Notes under the pieces: model-generated
What the model saw: the letters and a program-made list of their open reading frames with translations, nothing else
What the model was told of the DNA's origin: nothing
Databases searched by the model: none
Part shown: positions 19,480 to 30,220 of the stretch, piece after piece
Position numbering within the stretch: position 1 is the stretch's first letter
How the letters are laid out: each line of letters begins with the position of its first letter
Position numbers and translations under genes: made by a program
Assembly (NCBI GenBank): GCA_031291305.1
Contig: JARLJH010000048.1
Location: 62,001 to 126,000, forward strand
Direction of reading: 5' to 3'
From: Rhodoferax sp.
GTDB lineage: Bacteria; Pseudomonadota; Gammaproteobacteria; Burkholderiales; Burkholderiaceae_C
Length of the DNA stretch: 64,000 bases

Positions 19480-20436
19480 ATGAAACCTTTTGCTTTTGTT
19501 TTTCCGGGTCAGGGTTCGCAGTCTGTCGGCATGCTGGACGGTTGGGGCGACCACCCACAAGTGCTGGCCGCTGTGGCGGAGGCCTCAGATGCACTGCATG
19601 AAGACATTGATCAATTGATCAAAGAAGGCCCCAAGGAGGCGCTGGCGCTCACCACCAACACGCAACCCGTGATGTTGGTTGCGGGTGTGGCCGCCTATCG
19701 TGTCTGGATGGCGGAGGTGGGCGTGGCGCCTGCTGCCGTGGCTGGACATTCGTTGGGTGAATATTCGGCGTTGGTGGCCTCCGGTGTGTTGACGCTGTCG
19801 CAAGCGGTGCCGCTGGTGCGGTTTCGAGCGCAGGCCATGCAGGAAGCGGTGCCGGTTGGTGTCGGCGCTATGGCCGCTATTTTGGGGATGGATGCTTCTA
19901 AAGTGATAGCTATTTGCGCAGAGGTGACGGGGGCTTTTGCTCATAATTCTTCTGAGGTAGTGGAGGCGGTCAATTTCAACGATCCCGGTCAGACGGTGAT
20001 TGCTGGCTCCAAAGCTGCGGTCGATCAAGCCTGTGTTGCGCTGAAAAGCCAGGGTGCCAAGCGTGCCTTGCTGCTGCCGGTATCTGCGCCGTTTCATTCC
20101 AGTTTGATGAAGCCTGCGGCTATGAAGCTCAAGGACAAACTCGATGCCGTCGAGTTTGCTGCGCCGCAAATCCCGGTCATCAATAACATCGACGTGGCTG
20201 TGGAGCAAAGCTCCGAGCGCATTCGGGACGCCTTGGTGCGTCAAGCGTTTGGCCCGGTGCGTTGGGTGGAGTGTGTGCAAGCCATGCAAGCGCATGGTTT
20301 GTCCACGCTGGTGGAGTGTGGTCCTGGCAAGGTGCTGGCAGGTATGACCAAACGCATCACCCCCGACATGCAGGGTGTGGCGTTGTTTGATCCAGCCAGC
20401 CTCACAGAAGTCAAAACAACTCTTTTGGAAGCTTGA
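19480..20436 (+). CDS. fabD: Malonyl-CoA:ACP transacylase
   Basis: A 318-residue enzyme charging ACP with malonate. The nucleophile Ser lies in GHSLGEYSAL, the start FVFPGQGSQSVGML is typical, and the catalytic His lies in SAPFHSSLM. The segment ASKVIAICAEVTGAFAHNSSE (about residues 139-159) is encoded by an embedded 42-bp repeat (19907-19948), making this loop longer than in most FabD proteins just before VVEAVNFN. It overlaps or abuts fabG, whose ATG lies 5 bp downstream. Confidence 0.96.
   Translation: MKPFAFVFPGQGSQSVGMLDGWGDHPQVLAAVAEASDALHEDIDQLIKEGPKEALALTTNTQPVMLVAGVAAYRVWMAEVGVAPAAVAGHSLGEYSALVASGVLTLSQAVPLVRFRAQAMQEAVPVGVGAMAAILGMDASKVIAICAEVTGAFAHNSSEVVEAVNFNDPGQTVIAGSKAAVDQACVALKSQGAKRALLLPVSAPFHSSLMKPAAMKLKDKLDAVEFAAPQIPVINNIDVAVEQSSERIRDALVRQAFGPVRWVECVQAMQAHGLSTLVECGPGKVLAGMTKRITPDMQGVALFDPASLTEVKTTLLEA
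19907..19948 (+). repeat. 42-bp dispersed repeat, copy 4 (inside fabD)
   Basis: TAGCT at 19907 is followed by ACGGGGGCT at 19927, diverged from ATAAGGGCT but at the same 20-base offset, and AATT at the position of the T-run. It is preceded by AAGTGA as part of an open frame. Divergence makes this copy less certain than the intergenic ones. Confidence 0.55.
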
Positions 20437-20441
20437 ATTTC

Positions 20442-21191
20442 ATGAGCGAACAGACATTTGCGGGTCAGGTAGCTTTGGTAACTGGGGCATCGCGCGGTAT
20501 TGGTGCGGCAATCGCGTTGCAACTGGCGCAGCAAGGACTCAAGGTGATTGGCACGGCCACCACCGACGACGGTGCAGCCAATATCAGCCAGGCGCTGACT
20601 GCCTTTGCAGGTTGCAGTGGCAAAACGTTGAACGTCAATGACTCAGCTGGTGTGGATGTATTGATTGATGCCATCGTCAAAGAGCATGGTGGGCTGCAGA
20701 TTCTGGTCAACAACGCTGGTATCACCCGCGATAACTTGGCGATGCGCATGAAAGATGACGAATGGGATGCCGTGCTGGACACCAACCTGAAAGCGGTTTT
20801 CAGGATGAGCCGCGCCGTCATGCGTACCATGATGAAGCAGCGCTATGGCCGTATCATCAGCATCACTTCAGTAGTGGGGGCGTCCGGCAACCCTGGACAG
20901 GCCAATTACGCAGCTGCCAAGGCCGGTGTGGCGGGCATGACGCGCGCGCTGGCTCGAGAGTTAGGCTCGCGCAACATCACGGTGAACTGCATCGCCCCTG
21001 GGTTTATCGAGACCGACATGACAGCCGGTTTGCCACCGGAGCAGCATAAGGCATTGCTCGGTCAGATTCCGTTGGGCCATTTGGGCAAGCCATCAGACAT
21101 TGCGCATGCGGTGGCTTATCTTGCCTCGCCGCAAGCCGCCTACGTCACCGGCCAGGAACTACATGTCAACGGTGGCATGTTCATGGCGTGA
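20442..21191 (+). CDS. fabG: 3-oxoacyl-ACP reductase
   Basis: A 249-residue short-chain dehydrogenase using NADPH. The cofactor motif TGASRGIG is near the N-terminus, the NNAG motif follows (LVNNAGITRDN), and the catalytic Ser, Tyr and Lys lie in SITSVVGASG and NYAAAKAG. The ATG at 20442 (MSEQTFAG) is preferred to one 9 bp upstream. Confidence 0.97.
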   Translation: MSEQTFAGQVALVTGASRGIGAAIALQLAQQGLKVIGTATTDDGAANISQALTAFAGCSGKTLNVNDSAGVDVLIDAIVKEHGGLQILVNNAGITRDNLAMRMKDDEWDAVLDTNLKAVFRMSRAVMRTMMKQRYGRIISITSVVGASGNPGQANYAAAKAGVAGMTRALARELGSRNITVNCIAPGFIETDMTAGLPPEQHKALLGQIPLGHLGKPSDIAHAVAYLASPQAAYVTGQELHVNGGMFMA

Positions 21192-21224
21192 TCGGTGTAT
21201 AAATCGGAGTAATCCAGCCGCAAT

Positions 21225-21514
<290 letters not shown>

Positions 21515-21607
21515 GAGGCAGCCTCAAGCGGTGCAGTTTTGTGCCGCAACTGCTGGCGGGATTTGCTTGCGTTATGCTGGTAGCTCTTGTCACGGTAAAG
21601 TTTCATA

Positions 21608-21639
21608 GCCTGATGCCTATAGCAGGCACCAGGCTTTTT
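21608..21639 (+). terminator. Intrinsic terminator-like hairpin between acpP and fabF
   Basis: The stem GCCTG-a-TGCC pairs with GGCA-c-CAGGC around a 7-base loop and is followed directly by TTTTTC. It lies 94 bp after the acpP stop and 29 bp before fabF, so it would limit readthrough into fabF. Confidence 0.75.
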
Positions 21640-21667
21640 CAAGACGAACCACTGACTGATTATTAAT

Positions 21668-22915
21668 ATGTCCCGTCGTCGCGTAGTTGTCACCGGCTTA
21701 GGTTGCATCAGTCCCGTTGGAAACACGGTCGAAGCCACTTGGACTAACCTGCTGGCTGGTCAATCCGGTATTGGCCTGATCACCAAGTTTGACGCCTCCA
21801 CCTTCAGTTGCAAGGTGGCAGGTGAAGTCAAGGGCTTCGAAGTTGAGTCCTATATGAGCGCCAAAGAGGCGCGCACCATGGACACTTTCATCCACTTTGG
21901 CATTGCGGCCGCCGCGCAAGCGGTGGCAGATGCGGGCCTGCCCACGGGCGATGCACTGGGCGATGAACTCGCTACCCGCATCGGCTGCGTCATCGGTTCG
22001 GGCATTGGTGGCTTGCCCATGATCGAGAGCATGCACACCGAGTACATGCAGCGTGGCGCACGGCGGATTTCGCCTTTTTTTGTGCCATCGACCATCGTCA
22101 ACATGATCGCCGGGCATGTCTCCATCCGATTTGGCTTCAAGGGTCCAAATCTGGCCATCGTTACCGCCTGTACCACCGGTCTGCACTGTATTGGTCAAGC
22201 CGGGCGCATGATTGAGTACGGTGATGCTGACGTGGTTGTGGCCGGTGGTGCCGAGGCTACCATCTCTCCGCTGGGTGTCGGCGGTTTTGCTGCCATGCGT
22301 GCCCTGAGTACCCGCAATGATGACCCTGCCACGGCATCTCGCCCCTGGGACAGGGATCGCGATGGTTTTGTGCTGGGCGAGGGTGCGGGCGTGATGGTGC
22401 TCGAAGAATACGAGCATGCCAAGGCGCGTGGTGCCAAAATTTACGCCGAACTGGCCGGTTTTGGCATGAGCGCCGATGCCGGGCACATGACCGCGCCTAA
22501 CATGGACGGTCCGCGCCGCGCCATGCTCACAGCCATGAAGAACGCTGGTGTGAATGCGGATCAGGTGGATTATGTGAACGCACACGGCACTTCCACGCCG
22601 CTGGGCGACACGAACGAATCCAATGCCATCAAGGCTGCACTGGGCGACCATGCCTACAAGACCGTGGTCAACTCGACCAAGTCTATGACGGGGCATTTGC
22701 TGGGTGGTGCGGGCGGGCTTGAATCGGTCGTGACGGTGCTGGCGCTGCATCACCAGAAGAGCCCCCCCACGATCAATCTTTTCAACGCCGATCCCGAGTG
22801 TGATCTGGACTACTGTGCCAACACGGCCCGTGATATGAAGATTGACGTGGCCATCAAAAACAACTTTGGCTTTGGTGGAACCAACGGATCATTGGTTTTC
22901 AAGCGGGCACCTTGA
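21668..22915 (+). CDS. fabF: Beta-ketoacyl-ACP synthase II
   Basis: A 415-residue elongating condensing enzyme. The catalytic Cys lies in [11 protein letters not shown] and the two His residues in [11 protein letters not shown] and [10 protein letters not shown]. It closes the fab cluster. The start [16 protein letters not shown] is typical. The 153-bp spacer from acpP holds a terminator-like hairpin. Confidence 0.97.
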   Translation: MSRRRVVVTGLGCISPVGNTVEATWTNLLAGQSGIGLITKFDASTFSCKVAGEVKGFEVESYMSAKEARTMDTFIHFGIAAAAQAVADAGLPTGDALGDELATRIGCVIGSGIGGLPMIESMHTEYMQRGARRISPFFVPSTIVNMIAGHVSIRFGFKGPNLAIVTACTTGLHCIGQAGRMIEYGDADVVVAGGAEATISPLGVGGFAAMRALSTRNDDPATASRPWDRDRDGFVLGEGAGVMVLEEYEHAKARGAKIYAELAGFGMSADAGHMTAPNMDGPRRAMLTAMKNAGVNADQVDYVNAHGTSTPLGDTNESNAIKAALGDHAYKTVVNSTKSMTGHLLGGAGGLESVVTVLALHHQKSPPTINLFNADPECDLDYCANTARDMKIDVAIKNNFGFGGTNGSLVFKRAP

Positions 22916-22955
22916 CCGCTTCTGATTACGGGATTGCCTCTTTTTAGTTTTTCTC

Positions 22956-23411
22956 ATGCACAGCGCCCCAGCGGTCAGCTATCCGGTGGGGCGTTCGCAT
23001 TTTTATGGGCAATTGCTGGTGGCTGCAGTCTTATTGGGTGGTGGCAGTCTGTTTGCGTGGATCACGCAGTCTGATGAGCGCGCGTTTAGACACATGGCGG
23101 GCGCCGCATTGTGGTTGGGTAGTGCCACTGCGGCCATTGTGACTTGGCTGCGTTCACCCCACGGATTGCTCACCTGGGATGGCCAGAATTGGACCTGGAC
23201 TTGCCGGGACATGCCGCGTCAGGTGGAGTTGATCGTGGTGCTGGACAGCAAAAGTACTTTGCTGTTACTTTTGCGCGGGATGAGCGCGTTAGATAGCTGG
23301 GTTTGGCTGGAGCGAAGCGCAGCACCGACACGTTGGCTGCCTTTGCGGCGTGCTGTGTTCGCACCGCAGGTAAAAAACGCAATCCGCGATGCCGATGGCA
23401 TGCTGCCATGA
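22956..23411 (+). CDS. Conserved two-helix membrane protein upstream of rpoE
   Basis: A 151-residue protein with two hydrophobic helices near the N-terminus (about residues 20-41 and 50-68) and a soluble C-terminal part rich in Trp. I do not recognise a named domain. Similar small membrane proteins are found at this place between fabF and rpoE in related genomes. It overlaps rpoE by 4 bases (ATGA), so it is probably cotranscribed with the sigma factor. Confidence 0.75.
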   Translation: MHSAPAVSYPVGRSHFYGQLLVAAVLLGGGSLFAWITQSDERAFRHMAGAALWLGSATAAIVTWLRSPHGLLTWDGQNWTWTCRDMPRQVELIVVLDSKSTLLLLLRGMSALDSWVWLERSAAPTRWLPLRRAVFAPQVKNAIRDADGMLP

Positions 23412-24055
23412 CAGACGAATTGCCCAATCCTGACGCCGTAGCGCTTCCCCAGGAGCCTGATAGCGATGCCATGCTGGTCGAGCGCACAGTCGCAGGTGAC
23501 CAGCGCGCCTTTGAGTTGCTGGTGATCAAGTACCAGCGGCGGGTAGAGCGGCTCATTGGCCGCATGGTGCGTGATGTTGATCTGGTTGAAGACATTGCGC
23601 AGGAAACATTCGTTCGTGCTTACCGGGCGTTGCACCAGTTTCGCGGCGATGCCCAGTTCTATACCTGGCTGTACCGCATCGCCGTTAACACTGCCAAGAA
23701 GTTTTTGCTTGACTTGAAACGGGATCCGACCATTTCTGACAGCGCTTTTGCACCCAGAGATGAGGACGATGAAACTTTTCATCACAGAAGCGAACCAAGT
23801 ACCGACGAGACACCCGAATCGGTACTTGCGGCCAAAGAAATCGGGCAGGCCGTGAGTCAGGCATTGGCCGACCTGCCGGAAGATTTGCGCCAAGCCATCA
23901 CCCTGCGGGAAATGGAAGGCTTGAGCTATGAGGATATTGCGCAGGTGATGGCTTGCCCGATAGGTACAGTGCGGTCGCGCATTTTCCGGGCGCGCGAGGT
24001 GATCTCTGCCAAGGTGCGGCCGATGCTGGACAAGCAAACGGGTAAACGTTGGTAG
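23408..24055 (+). CDS. rpoE: Extracytoplasmic-function sigma factor RpoE
   Basis: A 215-residue group 4 sigma factor. Region 2 is seen as AFELLVIKYQRRVERL and DLVEDIAQETFVRAYRAL, and region 4 as LREMEGLSYEDIAQVMACPIGTVRSRIFRARE. The ATG at 23408 overlaps the upstream stop; an in-frame extension to 23303 has no family resemblance. It heads the rpoE-rseA-rseB-mucD envelope stress module and is held inactive by RseA. Confidence 0.96.
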   Translation: MTDELPNPDAVALPQEPDSDAMLVERTVAGDQRAFELLVIKYQRRVERLIGRMVRDVDLVEDIAQETFVRAYRALHQFRGDAQFYTWLYRIAVNTAKKFLLDLKRDPTISDSAFAPRDEDDETFHHRSEPSTDETPESVLAAKEIGQAVSQALADLPEDLRQAITLREMEGLSYEDIAQVMACPIGTVRSRIFRAREVISAKVRPMLDKQTGKRW

Positions 24056-24116
24056 GGTTATGAGGATGAAGCCGTGGATTGGGTGTTTTGAACGTTTCGG
24101 GGGGGCAAAGAGAGTC

Positions 24117-24731
24117 ATGTCTGAGCGATTGAACGAATGCAATGAACGAGTTTCCGCAATGGTGGACGGACAACTCTCGGGCGACGAGTTTGCCCATACG
24201 GTCAACTTTCTCGTTGACACCCCAGAAGCACGCCATTCCTGGGATACCTACCACCTAGTCGGTGAGGCAATGCGTTCCGCTGGTGCGCCAATGTGTGCCC
24301 ATGACCCGGATTTTGTCGCCCGGCTGCGTTTGAAGCTGGCCGACGAAAGTCCTAAATCAATAGCTATTAACTCCGTTTCAGAACAGGCAAAGGGCCTGAA
24401 TAGCAAAAAAATGGCGGCGTCCAATAACAATTGGTGGAAGCGTGTAGCAGGGTTGGCATCCATCGCCGTGATGGGGATGCTGACTTGGCAAGGCGTGGTG
24501 CTGCTTGGCCCAGGCGTTGATCGACAATCCGATGCGCCACTGGCGCAGTTGTCCACGCCACCGTCTCAGGTGGCTGTGCTGGTAACGGCAGACGGCGCCT
24601 CGGCATTGATGATTCGTGACCCGCAGCTTGATGCCCTGCTGGCCGCCCACCGTCAGATGGGTGGCGCCACGGCTTTGCAAATGCCTTCTGGTTTTTTGCG
24701 CAACGCCACTTTCGATGAGGGCAAGCGTTGA
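24117..24731 (+). CDS. rseA: Anti-sigma-E factor RseA
   Basis: A membrane protein of about 204 residues. The cytoplasmic anti-sigma domain starts SERLNECNERVSAMVDGQLS, and one transmembrane helix lies near VAGLASIAVMGMLTWQGVVLL, followed by a periplasmic tail. The start at 24117 follows AAAGAGAG; an in-frame ATG at 24060 is less likely. The linker SIAINSVSEQAKGLNSKK resembles a diverged copy of the 42-bp repeat (TAGCT at 24361, AAAGGGC at 24389), but the spacing is 7 bases longer than standard. Confidence 0.9.
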   Translation: MSERLNECNERVSAMVDGQLSGDEFAHTVNFLVDTPEARHSWDTYHLVGEAMRSAGAPMCAHDPDFVARLRLKLADESPKSIAINSVSEQAKGLNSKKMAASNNNWWKRVAGLASIAVMGMLTWQGVVLLGPGVDRQSDAPLAQLSTPPSQVAVLVTADGASALMIRDPQLDALLAAHRQMGGATALQMPSGFLRNATFDEGKR

Positions 24732-25744
24732 GCCTCTGGGTAGGTGTTCTGGCTTGGTTGTTGGGATCGTTCTCCCATATCGGCGCTTTGGCGCAGCCTG
24801 TGGGTTTGCAGGTTGCCAATGCGACAGTCGCTGCGACCGGTATTGATCGCTGGCTGATGCGCTTGCATGAGGCACCGCGCTCGTGTGCCTATGTCGGCAC
24901 ATTTGTGGTGACGGTGGGTAGTGACATGTCGTCTTCGCGCATCTGGCATGTGGGTAATGGTCAGCGTCAGATGGAACGGGTGGAGGCTCTGACGGGCACA
25001 CCACGCACGACTTTTCGTCTCAATGACGAAGTGGTCACCTTTTTGCAGGACAGCCGAACTATCGTTCATGAAAAGCGTGAAGCGCTGGATCTGTTTCCCA
25101 ACCTGCTGAACCGCGCTGACGCATCGGTGAAGCGGTTGTACCGTTTGCGTATGCTTGGTCAGGGTAGGGTGGCTGGATTGGAAGCCGATATCGCCCAACT
25201 GCTGCCCATCGACAAGCTTCGCTATGGGTACCAGATATGGACCGACCAGAAGACCGGCATGATGATCAAGCTGCAGACGCTGGATGCCAGTGGCAACGTG
25301 TTGGAACAGGCAGCGTTCTCTGAGCTGGAACTCGATGCGCCGGTGACCATGAGTAAGCTAAAGTCAATGATGGACGACACCAAAGGCTATCGGGTGGTTC
25401 GCCCTCATCTGGTCCAAACCACAGCTGATCAAGAGGGTTGGTTCCTGTCGACAACGGTACCTGGCTTTGCGCCGGTACGTTGCTACAAGCGTCTGGAAGG
25501 TGATGGACCCACCGCAGAAGAAATCTTGCAATGTGTTTTCACCGATGGACTCGCCTCGGTGTCGCTGTTTGTCGAACCGTTTGATGCGAGTCGCCATGCT
25601 CGGATGCTGACGCACAATCAAATGTCAATAGGAGCCACTAGCCTGCATGTGCGCCATCTCGCTAAATGGTGGCTGACAGCGGTGGGCGAAGTGCCGCCCC
25701 AGACACTGGTGACGTTCGTGCAAGCCTTTGAGAGAAAGCATTAG
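24728..25744 (+). CDS. rseB: Sigma-E regulatory protein RseB (MucB)
   Basis: A 338-residue periplasmic protein with a signal peptide (VGVLAWLLGSFSHIGALAQ) and the MucB/RseB lipid-sensing fold; SCAYVGTFVV and MSSSRIWHV are typical. RseB protects RseA from cleavage and senses mislocalised envelope components. The start appears to be TTG at 24728, overlapping the rseA stop as TTGA; no ATG precedes the signal sequence. Confidence 0.9.
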   Translation: MSLWVGVLAWLLGSFSHIGALAQPVGLQVANATVAATGIDRWLMRLHEAPRSCAYVGTFVVTVGSDMSSSRIWHVGNGQRQMERVEALTGTPRTTFRLNDEVVTFLQDSRTIVHEKREALDLFPNLLNRADASVKRLYRLRMLGQGRVAGLEADIAQLLPIDKLRYGYQIWTDQKTGMMIKLQTLDASGNVLEQAAFSELELDAPVTMSKLKSMMDDTKGYRVVRPHLVQTTADQEGWFLSTTVPGFAPVRCYKRLEGDGPTAEEILQCVFTDGLASVSLFVEPFDASRHARMLTHNQMSIGATSLHVRHLAKWWLTAVGEVPPQTLVTFVQAFERKH

Positions 25745-25779
25745 CCGTTGGGTATTTTTGTTCACAGGAGGGGTCAGAA

Positions 25780-27249
25780 ATGATGCGATTTAATTGGAAA
25801 AGCTTTTACGCCTACGCACTTAGCAGCGCCTTGATGGCCGTCGCGACTACGGCCATGGTTCCTGCGACGGCAGCTTGGGCTCAAGTGAGCAACCTGCCGG
25901 ACTTCGCTGACTTGGTTGAGCAGGTCAGCCCGTCTGTGGTCAATATCCGCACGCTTGAAAAAGTTAGCGCCCAGCAGGAGCAGGGGCCGCAGATGGACGA
26001 AGACATGTTGGATTTTTTCCGTCGCTTTGGCTTGCCTATTCCCAACATGCCGCGTCAACCCCTGCCGCGGAACCACCCACAGCCGACACCGGATGAAGAG
26101 CAGCCGCGTGGCGTGGGTTCTGGTTTCATTTTGTCGTCGGACGGCATGATCATGACAAACGCACATGTGGTCGATGGTGCTGATGAAGTTGTGGTGACCT
26201 TGACCGACAAACGTGAGTTCAAGGCCAAGATCATTGGCGCCGACAAACGAAGCGATGTGGCGGTGGTCAAGATTGAAGCAACAGGGTTGCCTGCTGTCAA
26301 GATTGGCGATGTCAACCGCCTGCGGGTCGGAGCTTGGGTGGTGGCGATCGGTTCACCCTTTGGGCTGGAGAATACGGTGACCGCTGGCATTGTTAGCGCC
26401 AAGCAGCGCGACACCGGTGACTACCTGCCTTTTATCCAGACCGATGTTGCCATCAACCCCGGCAACTCTGGGGGGCCGCTGATCAATATGAACGGAGAAG
26501 TGGTGGGTATCAACAGCCAGATTTACTCGCGCTCGGGCGGCTCTATGGGTATTTCGTTCTCGATCCCTATCGACGAGGCCATGCGCGTCAGCGACCAGTT
26601 GCGTGCCAGCGGTCACGTGACGCGCGGACGAATTGGTGTACAGATTGGTCCAGTTAGTAAGGATGTGGCTGAGTCGATTGGTCTGGGCAAGCCGCAAGGT
26701 GCGCTGGTGAGCAATGTCGAGACGGGTGCGCCAGCGGACAAGGCAGGCGTTGAAGCAGGTGACATCATTGTCAAATTTGACGGTAAACCTGTCGAGAAGT
26801 CCAGCGATCTACCGCGCATGGTAGGGGCCACCAAACCTGGTACCAAGAGCACCCTGACGGTGTTTCGCCGTGGTGCCACCAAAGACTTGAGTGTGGTGGT
26901 GGCAGAAATTGAAGCTGACAAACCTGCCAGCAAGGCCCCGGTAAAAGGCGACAAACCCAAAATATCCAAGATCGGAGAGTCGATCGGGTTGGCAGTCAGC
27001 GAATTGACCAAGGAGCAAAAAGCTGAGCTGTCCATCACTGGCGGCGTGCGGGTTGATTCAGCGGTGGACAACGCTGCGCGAGCTGGTATTCGTGAAGGCG
27101 ACGTGGTGCTACAGGTCGGCAACTTCCAGGTCATTGACCTGAAAACCTTCGAGCTTGCGCTGGCCAAGGTGGATAAGAGCAAGTCATTGGGCCTGCTGGT
27201 GCGCCGGGGTGACATGGCGCAGATCGTGGTGATTCGGCCTACCAAATAG
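25780..27249 (+). CDS. mucD: Periplasmic serine protease, Do/DegQ family (MucD)
   Basis: A 489-residue HtrA-type protease with a signal peptide (about residues 1-30, ending in AWAQ). The triad residues lie in [11 protein letters not shown] (His), [10 protein letters not shown] (Asp) and GNSGGPLIN (Ser). Two PDZ domains follow (about 285-370 and 395-485). It removes damaged periplasmic proteins and is typical as the last gene of the rpoE-rse cluster. GGAGGGG lies upstream of two consecutive ATG codons; either may start. A terminator-like hairpin follows at 27360. Confidence 0.95.
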   Translation: MMRFNWKSFYAYALSSALMAVATTAMVPATAAWAQVSNLPDFADLVEQVSPSVVNIRTLEKVSAQQEQGPQMDEDMLDFFRRFGLPIPNMPRQPLPRNHPQPTPDEEQPRGVGSGFILSSDGMIMTNAHVVDGADEVVVTLTDKREFKAKIIGADKRSDVAVVKIEATGLPAVKIGDVNRLRVGAWVVAIGSPFGLENTVTAGIVSAKQRDTGDYLPFIQTDVAINPGNSGGPLINMNGEVVGINSQIYSRSGGSMGISFSIPIDEAMRVSDQLRASGHVTRGRIGVQIGPVSKDVAESIGLGKPQGALVSNVETGAPADKAGVEAGDIIVKFDGKPVEKSSDLPRMVGATKPGTKSTLTVFRRGATKDLSVVVAEIEADKPASKAPVKGDKPKISKIGESIGLAVSELTKEQKAELSITGGVRVDSAVDNAARAGIREGDVVLQVGNFQVIDLKTFELALAKVDKSKSLGLLVRRGDMAQIVVIRPTK

Positions 27250-27359
27250 ATCACCCGCATCGCAGCCTTCACGCTGCGTTGGCTGTTGCCTACGTGGCGC
27301 TTGTGGTTTTTGCCTACAATGCTCCCTTGGCTTTGCAGGTGCTGACCACGGTTGGCTCA

Positions 27360-27390
27360 GGGCGCGTCGAACCAGACTGCGCCCTTTTTT
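27360..27390 (+). terminator. Intrinsic terminator between mucD and lepA
   Basis: The stem GGGCGC/GCGCCC with a 13-base loop is followed directly by six T. It lies 40 bp before the lepA start. Because TACAAT, a -10-like hexamer, occurs upstream at 27315-27320, the hairpin could end mucD transcription or act as an attenuator for lepA. Confidence 0.7.
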
Positions 27391-27430
27391 CTGGTTGCGC
27401 GGCTATCACTCACTTTGTCGGCTTCTCCGA

Positions 27431-29242
27431 ATGAATCACATCAGAAACTTTTCCATCATTGCCCATATTGACCATGGCAAATCAACGTTGGCTGACCGCC
27501 TGATCCAGCGCTGCGGTGGCCTGCAGGCGCGCGAGATGGAAGCCCAGGTGCTCGATTCGATGGACATCGAAAAAGAGCGCGGCATCACCATCAAGGCGCA
27601 GACTGCTGCCTTGCACTACAAGGCCAAAGATGGCCAGACCTATAACCTGAACCTGATTGACACCCCCGGACACGTCGATTTTTCTTATGAAGTGAGTCGT
27701 TCTCTGTCCGCCTGCGAAGGCGCGCTGCTGGTGGTGGATGCCAGCCAGGGTGTGGAAGCGCAGACGGTGGCCAACTGCTACACCGCGCTGGACCTGGGTG
27801 TGGAGGTTGTGCCCGTGCTCAACAAGATGGATCTGCCCAACGCCGATCCGGACAACGCCCGCTCCGAGGTTGAAGACGTGATCGGCATCGACGCTTCAGA
27901 TGCGATTGCCTGCTCGGCCAAAACCGGCATGGGCATTGATGACATCCTGGAAGCCGTGGTGGCGCGTATCCCTGCGCCCAAAGGCAACCCCAACGCTGCG
28001 TTGCGTGCCATGATCATCGATAGCTGGTTTGACAGCTACGTGGGTGTGGTGATGCTGGTGCGTGTGGTCGATGGGCGACTGGCCAAAGGCGAACGCATCA
28101 AAATGATGGCCACCGGCACCACCTATAACGCCGACAGCCTGGGTGTCTTCACCCCGACCAACGAGCCGCGCGAATCGCTGGAAGCGGGCGAGGTGGGTTA
28201 CGTGATCGCGGGTATCCGCGAGCTGCAGGCCGCCAAGGTTGGCGACACCATCACGCTGATTCGTCCCGGCACTGGCGGTGCAGCCGCTACGGCAACCGAA
28301 CCTTTGCCCGGTTTCAAGGAAATCCAGCCCCAGGTGTTTGCCGGGCTGTATCCGACCGAAGCCAATCAGTATGAAGGTTTGCGTGACAGTCTGGAAAAGC
28401 TCAAGCTCAACGATGCGTCACTGCATTACGAGCCTGAAGTCTCCCAGGCACTGGGTTTTGGTTTCCGATGCGGCTTTCTGGGCTTGCTGCACATGGAAAT
28501 CGTGCAAGAGCGTCTGGAGCGCGAGTTTGACCAGGACCTGATTACCACTGCGCCCAGCGTGGTGTACCAGGTGGTGCAGGCCGACGGCACGGTCAAGATG
28601 GTAGAAAACCCCTCCAAGATGCCTGACCAGGGCCGTCTGGAAGAAATCCGCGAACCCATCGTTACGGTGCACCTGTACATGCCGCAGGAATACGTGGGTC
28701 CGGTGATGACGCTGGCCAATCAGAAGCGTGGTGTGCAGATGAACATGGCCTACAAAGGCCGCCAGGTGGTGCTGACCTACGACATGCCGCTGGGCGAGAT
28801 CGTGATGGACTTCTTCGACAAGCTCAAGAGCGTGTCGCGCGGCTATGCCTCCATGGATTACGAATTCAAGGAATACCGAACAGCAGACGTGGTCAAGGTC
28901 GATATTTTGCTCAATGGCGAGAAGGTTGATGCCCTGTCAATCATCGTGCACCGTTCGCAGTCGGTGTACCGTGGCCGCGCCGTGGTGAGCAAGATGCGCG
29001 AGGTGATTTCACGCCAGATGTACGACGTGGCCATCCAGGCAGCCATCGGAGCCAACGTGATTGCCCGTGAGACAATCAAAGCACTGCGCAAAAACGTGAT
29101 CGCCAAGTGCTATGGCGGTGATATTTCCCGCAAGCGCAAGCTGCTGGAAAAACAAAAAGAAGGTAAGAAACGCATGAAACAAATTGGTTCGGTCGAGGTG
29201 CCTCAAGAGGCGTTCCTGGCAATTTTGAAGGTGGACGCATGA
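27431..29242 (+). CDS. lepA: Elongation factor 4 (back-translocating GTPase)
   Basis: A 603-residue translational GTPase. The G1 motif lies in [14 protein letters not shown]3 in DTPGHVDF and G4 in NKMDLP. The C-terminal [20 protein letters not shown] segment is specific to LepA. The ATG at 27431 ([12 protein letters not shown]) is the family start; an in-frame codon at 27395 adds 12 unrelated residues. It overlaps lepB by 4 bases. Confidence 0.97.
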   Translation: MNHIRNFSIIAHIDHGKSTLADRLIQRCGGLQAREMEAQVLDSMDIEKERGITIKAQTAALHYKAKDGQTYNLNLIDTPGHVDFSYEVSRSLSACEGALLVVDASQGVEAQTVANCYTALDLGVEVVPVLNKMDLPNADPDNARSEVEDVIGIDASDAIACSAKTGMGIDDILEAVVARIPAPKGNPNAALRAMIIDSWFDSYVGVVMLVRVVDGRLAKGERIKMMATGTTYNADSLGVFTPTNEPRESLEAGEVGYVIAGIRELQAAKVGDTITLIRPGTGGAAATATEPLPGFKEIQPQVFAGLYPTEANQYEGLRDSLEKLKLNDASLHYEPEVSQALGFGFRCGFLGLLHMEIVQERLEREFDQDLITTAPSVVYQVVQADGTVKMVENPSKMPDQGRLEEIREPIVTVHLYMPQEYVGPVMTLANQKRGVQMNMAYKGRQVVLTYDMPLGEIVMDFFDKLKSVSRGYASMDYEFKEYRTADVVKVDILLNGEKVDALSIIVHRSQSVYRGRAVVSKMREVISRQMYDVAIQAAIGANVIARETIKALRKNVIAKCYGGDISRKRKLLEKQKEGKKRMKQIGSVEVPQEAFLAILKVDA

Positions 29243-30207
29243 TGCAGACCGTAACGTCTTTTGTTCTCGCTGCCTTTGTTGCCTATGTGGGGGCCTGGTA
29301 CTTTGGTGTGGTCGAAGGCAACTTTGCCTTGCTGTTGTTCCTTGCTACTCTCGTGACGGGCGCCTACTGGCTGGCTGAGCGTTTCTACTTTCTACCTCAG
29401 CGCCAAAAAGCGGCTGCCGAACTGGAGGCCCAAACCATCAAGCGCAACGAAGAGCTTGGCAAACTAGGCATTAGCAAGATTGATGACAACCTGGCAGAGG
29501 CTAAAAACCGCCTGCTGGCACAGCCCTGGTGGTTGGACTGGACCGCCGGGCTGTTTCCGGTGATCATTGGCGTGTTCATCCTGCGCTCGTTTTTGTTTGA
29601 ACCGTTCAAGATCCCTTCTGGTTCAATGATCCCCACCCTGCATGTGGGCGATCTGATTCTGGTTAACAAGTACGAATATGGCTTGCGTCTGCCTGTGCTC
29701 AACACCAAGATTACCGAAGGCACCACGCCCAAGCGTGGTGACGTGATGGTGTTTCGCTATCCTCCCAAACCCAGCCTGGATTACATCAAGCGTGTGGTGG
29801 GCGTGCCCGGCGATGAGGTGGCCTACCTGAACAAGCGCCTCACCATCAATGGCCAAGTTCTGCCGACCACGGCGCTGCCTGATTTCTTTGACGAAGACAC
29901 GATGCGCTATTTCAAGCAGTACCAGGAAGACATGGGCACGGTCAAACACCGCCTGCTCAATGACGACAGCCGTCCGGCATTTGTGCCGGGTGCAGACGAG
30001 TTCGAGTTCAAGTCCAACTGCCAATACAGCGTTGAAGGCGTGGTCTGCAAGGTGCCTGCCGGACACTACTTCATGATGGGTGACAACCGCGACAACTCGC
30101 TTGACTCACGCTACTGGGGCTTTGTGCCCGACAAAAACATTGTGGGTAAAGCTTTTTTTGTCTGGATGAACTTTGGTAACCTCAAACGTATCGGTTCATT
30201 TCATTGA
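29239..30207 (+). CDS. lepB: Signal peptidase I
   Basis: A 322-residue membrane protease with N-terminal helices (about residues 5-36) and another at about 100-115. The catalytic Ser lies in [11 protein letters not shown] and the Lys in [26 protein letters not shown] is the family box E. It removes Sec/Tat signal peptides. It is coupled to lepA by an ATGA overlap. Confidence 0.96.
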   Translation: MMQTVTSFVLAAFVAYVGAWYFGVVEGNFALLLFLATLVTGAYWLAERFYFLPQRQKAAAELEAQTIKRNEELGKLGISKIDDNLAEAKNRLLAQPWWLDWTAGLFPVIIGVFILRSFLFEPFKIPSGSMIPTLHVGDLILVNKYEYGLRLPVLNTKITEGTTPKRGDVMVFRYPPKPSLDYIKRVVGVPGDEVAYLNKRLTINGQVLPTTALPDFFDEDTMRYFKQYQEDMGTVKHRLLNDDSRPAFVPGADEFEFKSNCQYSVEGVVCKVPAGHYFMMGDNRDNSLDSRYWGFVPDKNIVGKAFFVWMNFGNLKRIGSFH

Positions 30208-30220
30208 TCAGGAGACATCC

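Noticed and set aside
24361-24416. Calling the rseA segment a full copy of the 42-bp repeat
   Set aside because: TAGCT and AAAGGGC are present, but the spacing is 7 bases longer than in the nine regular copies, so it is mentioned only as a weak candidate.
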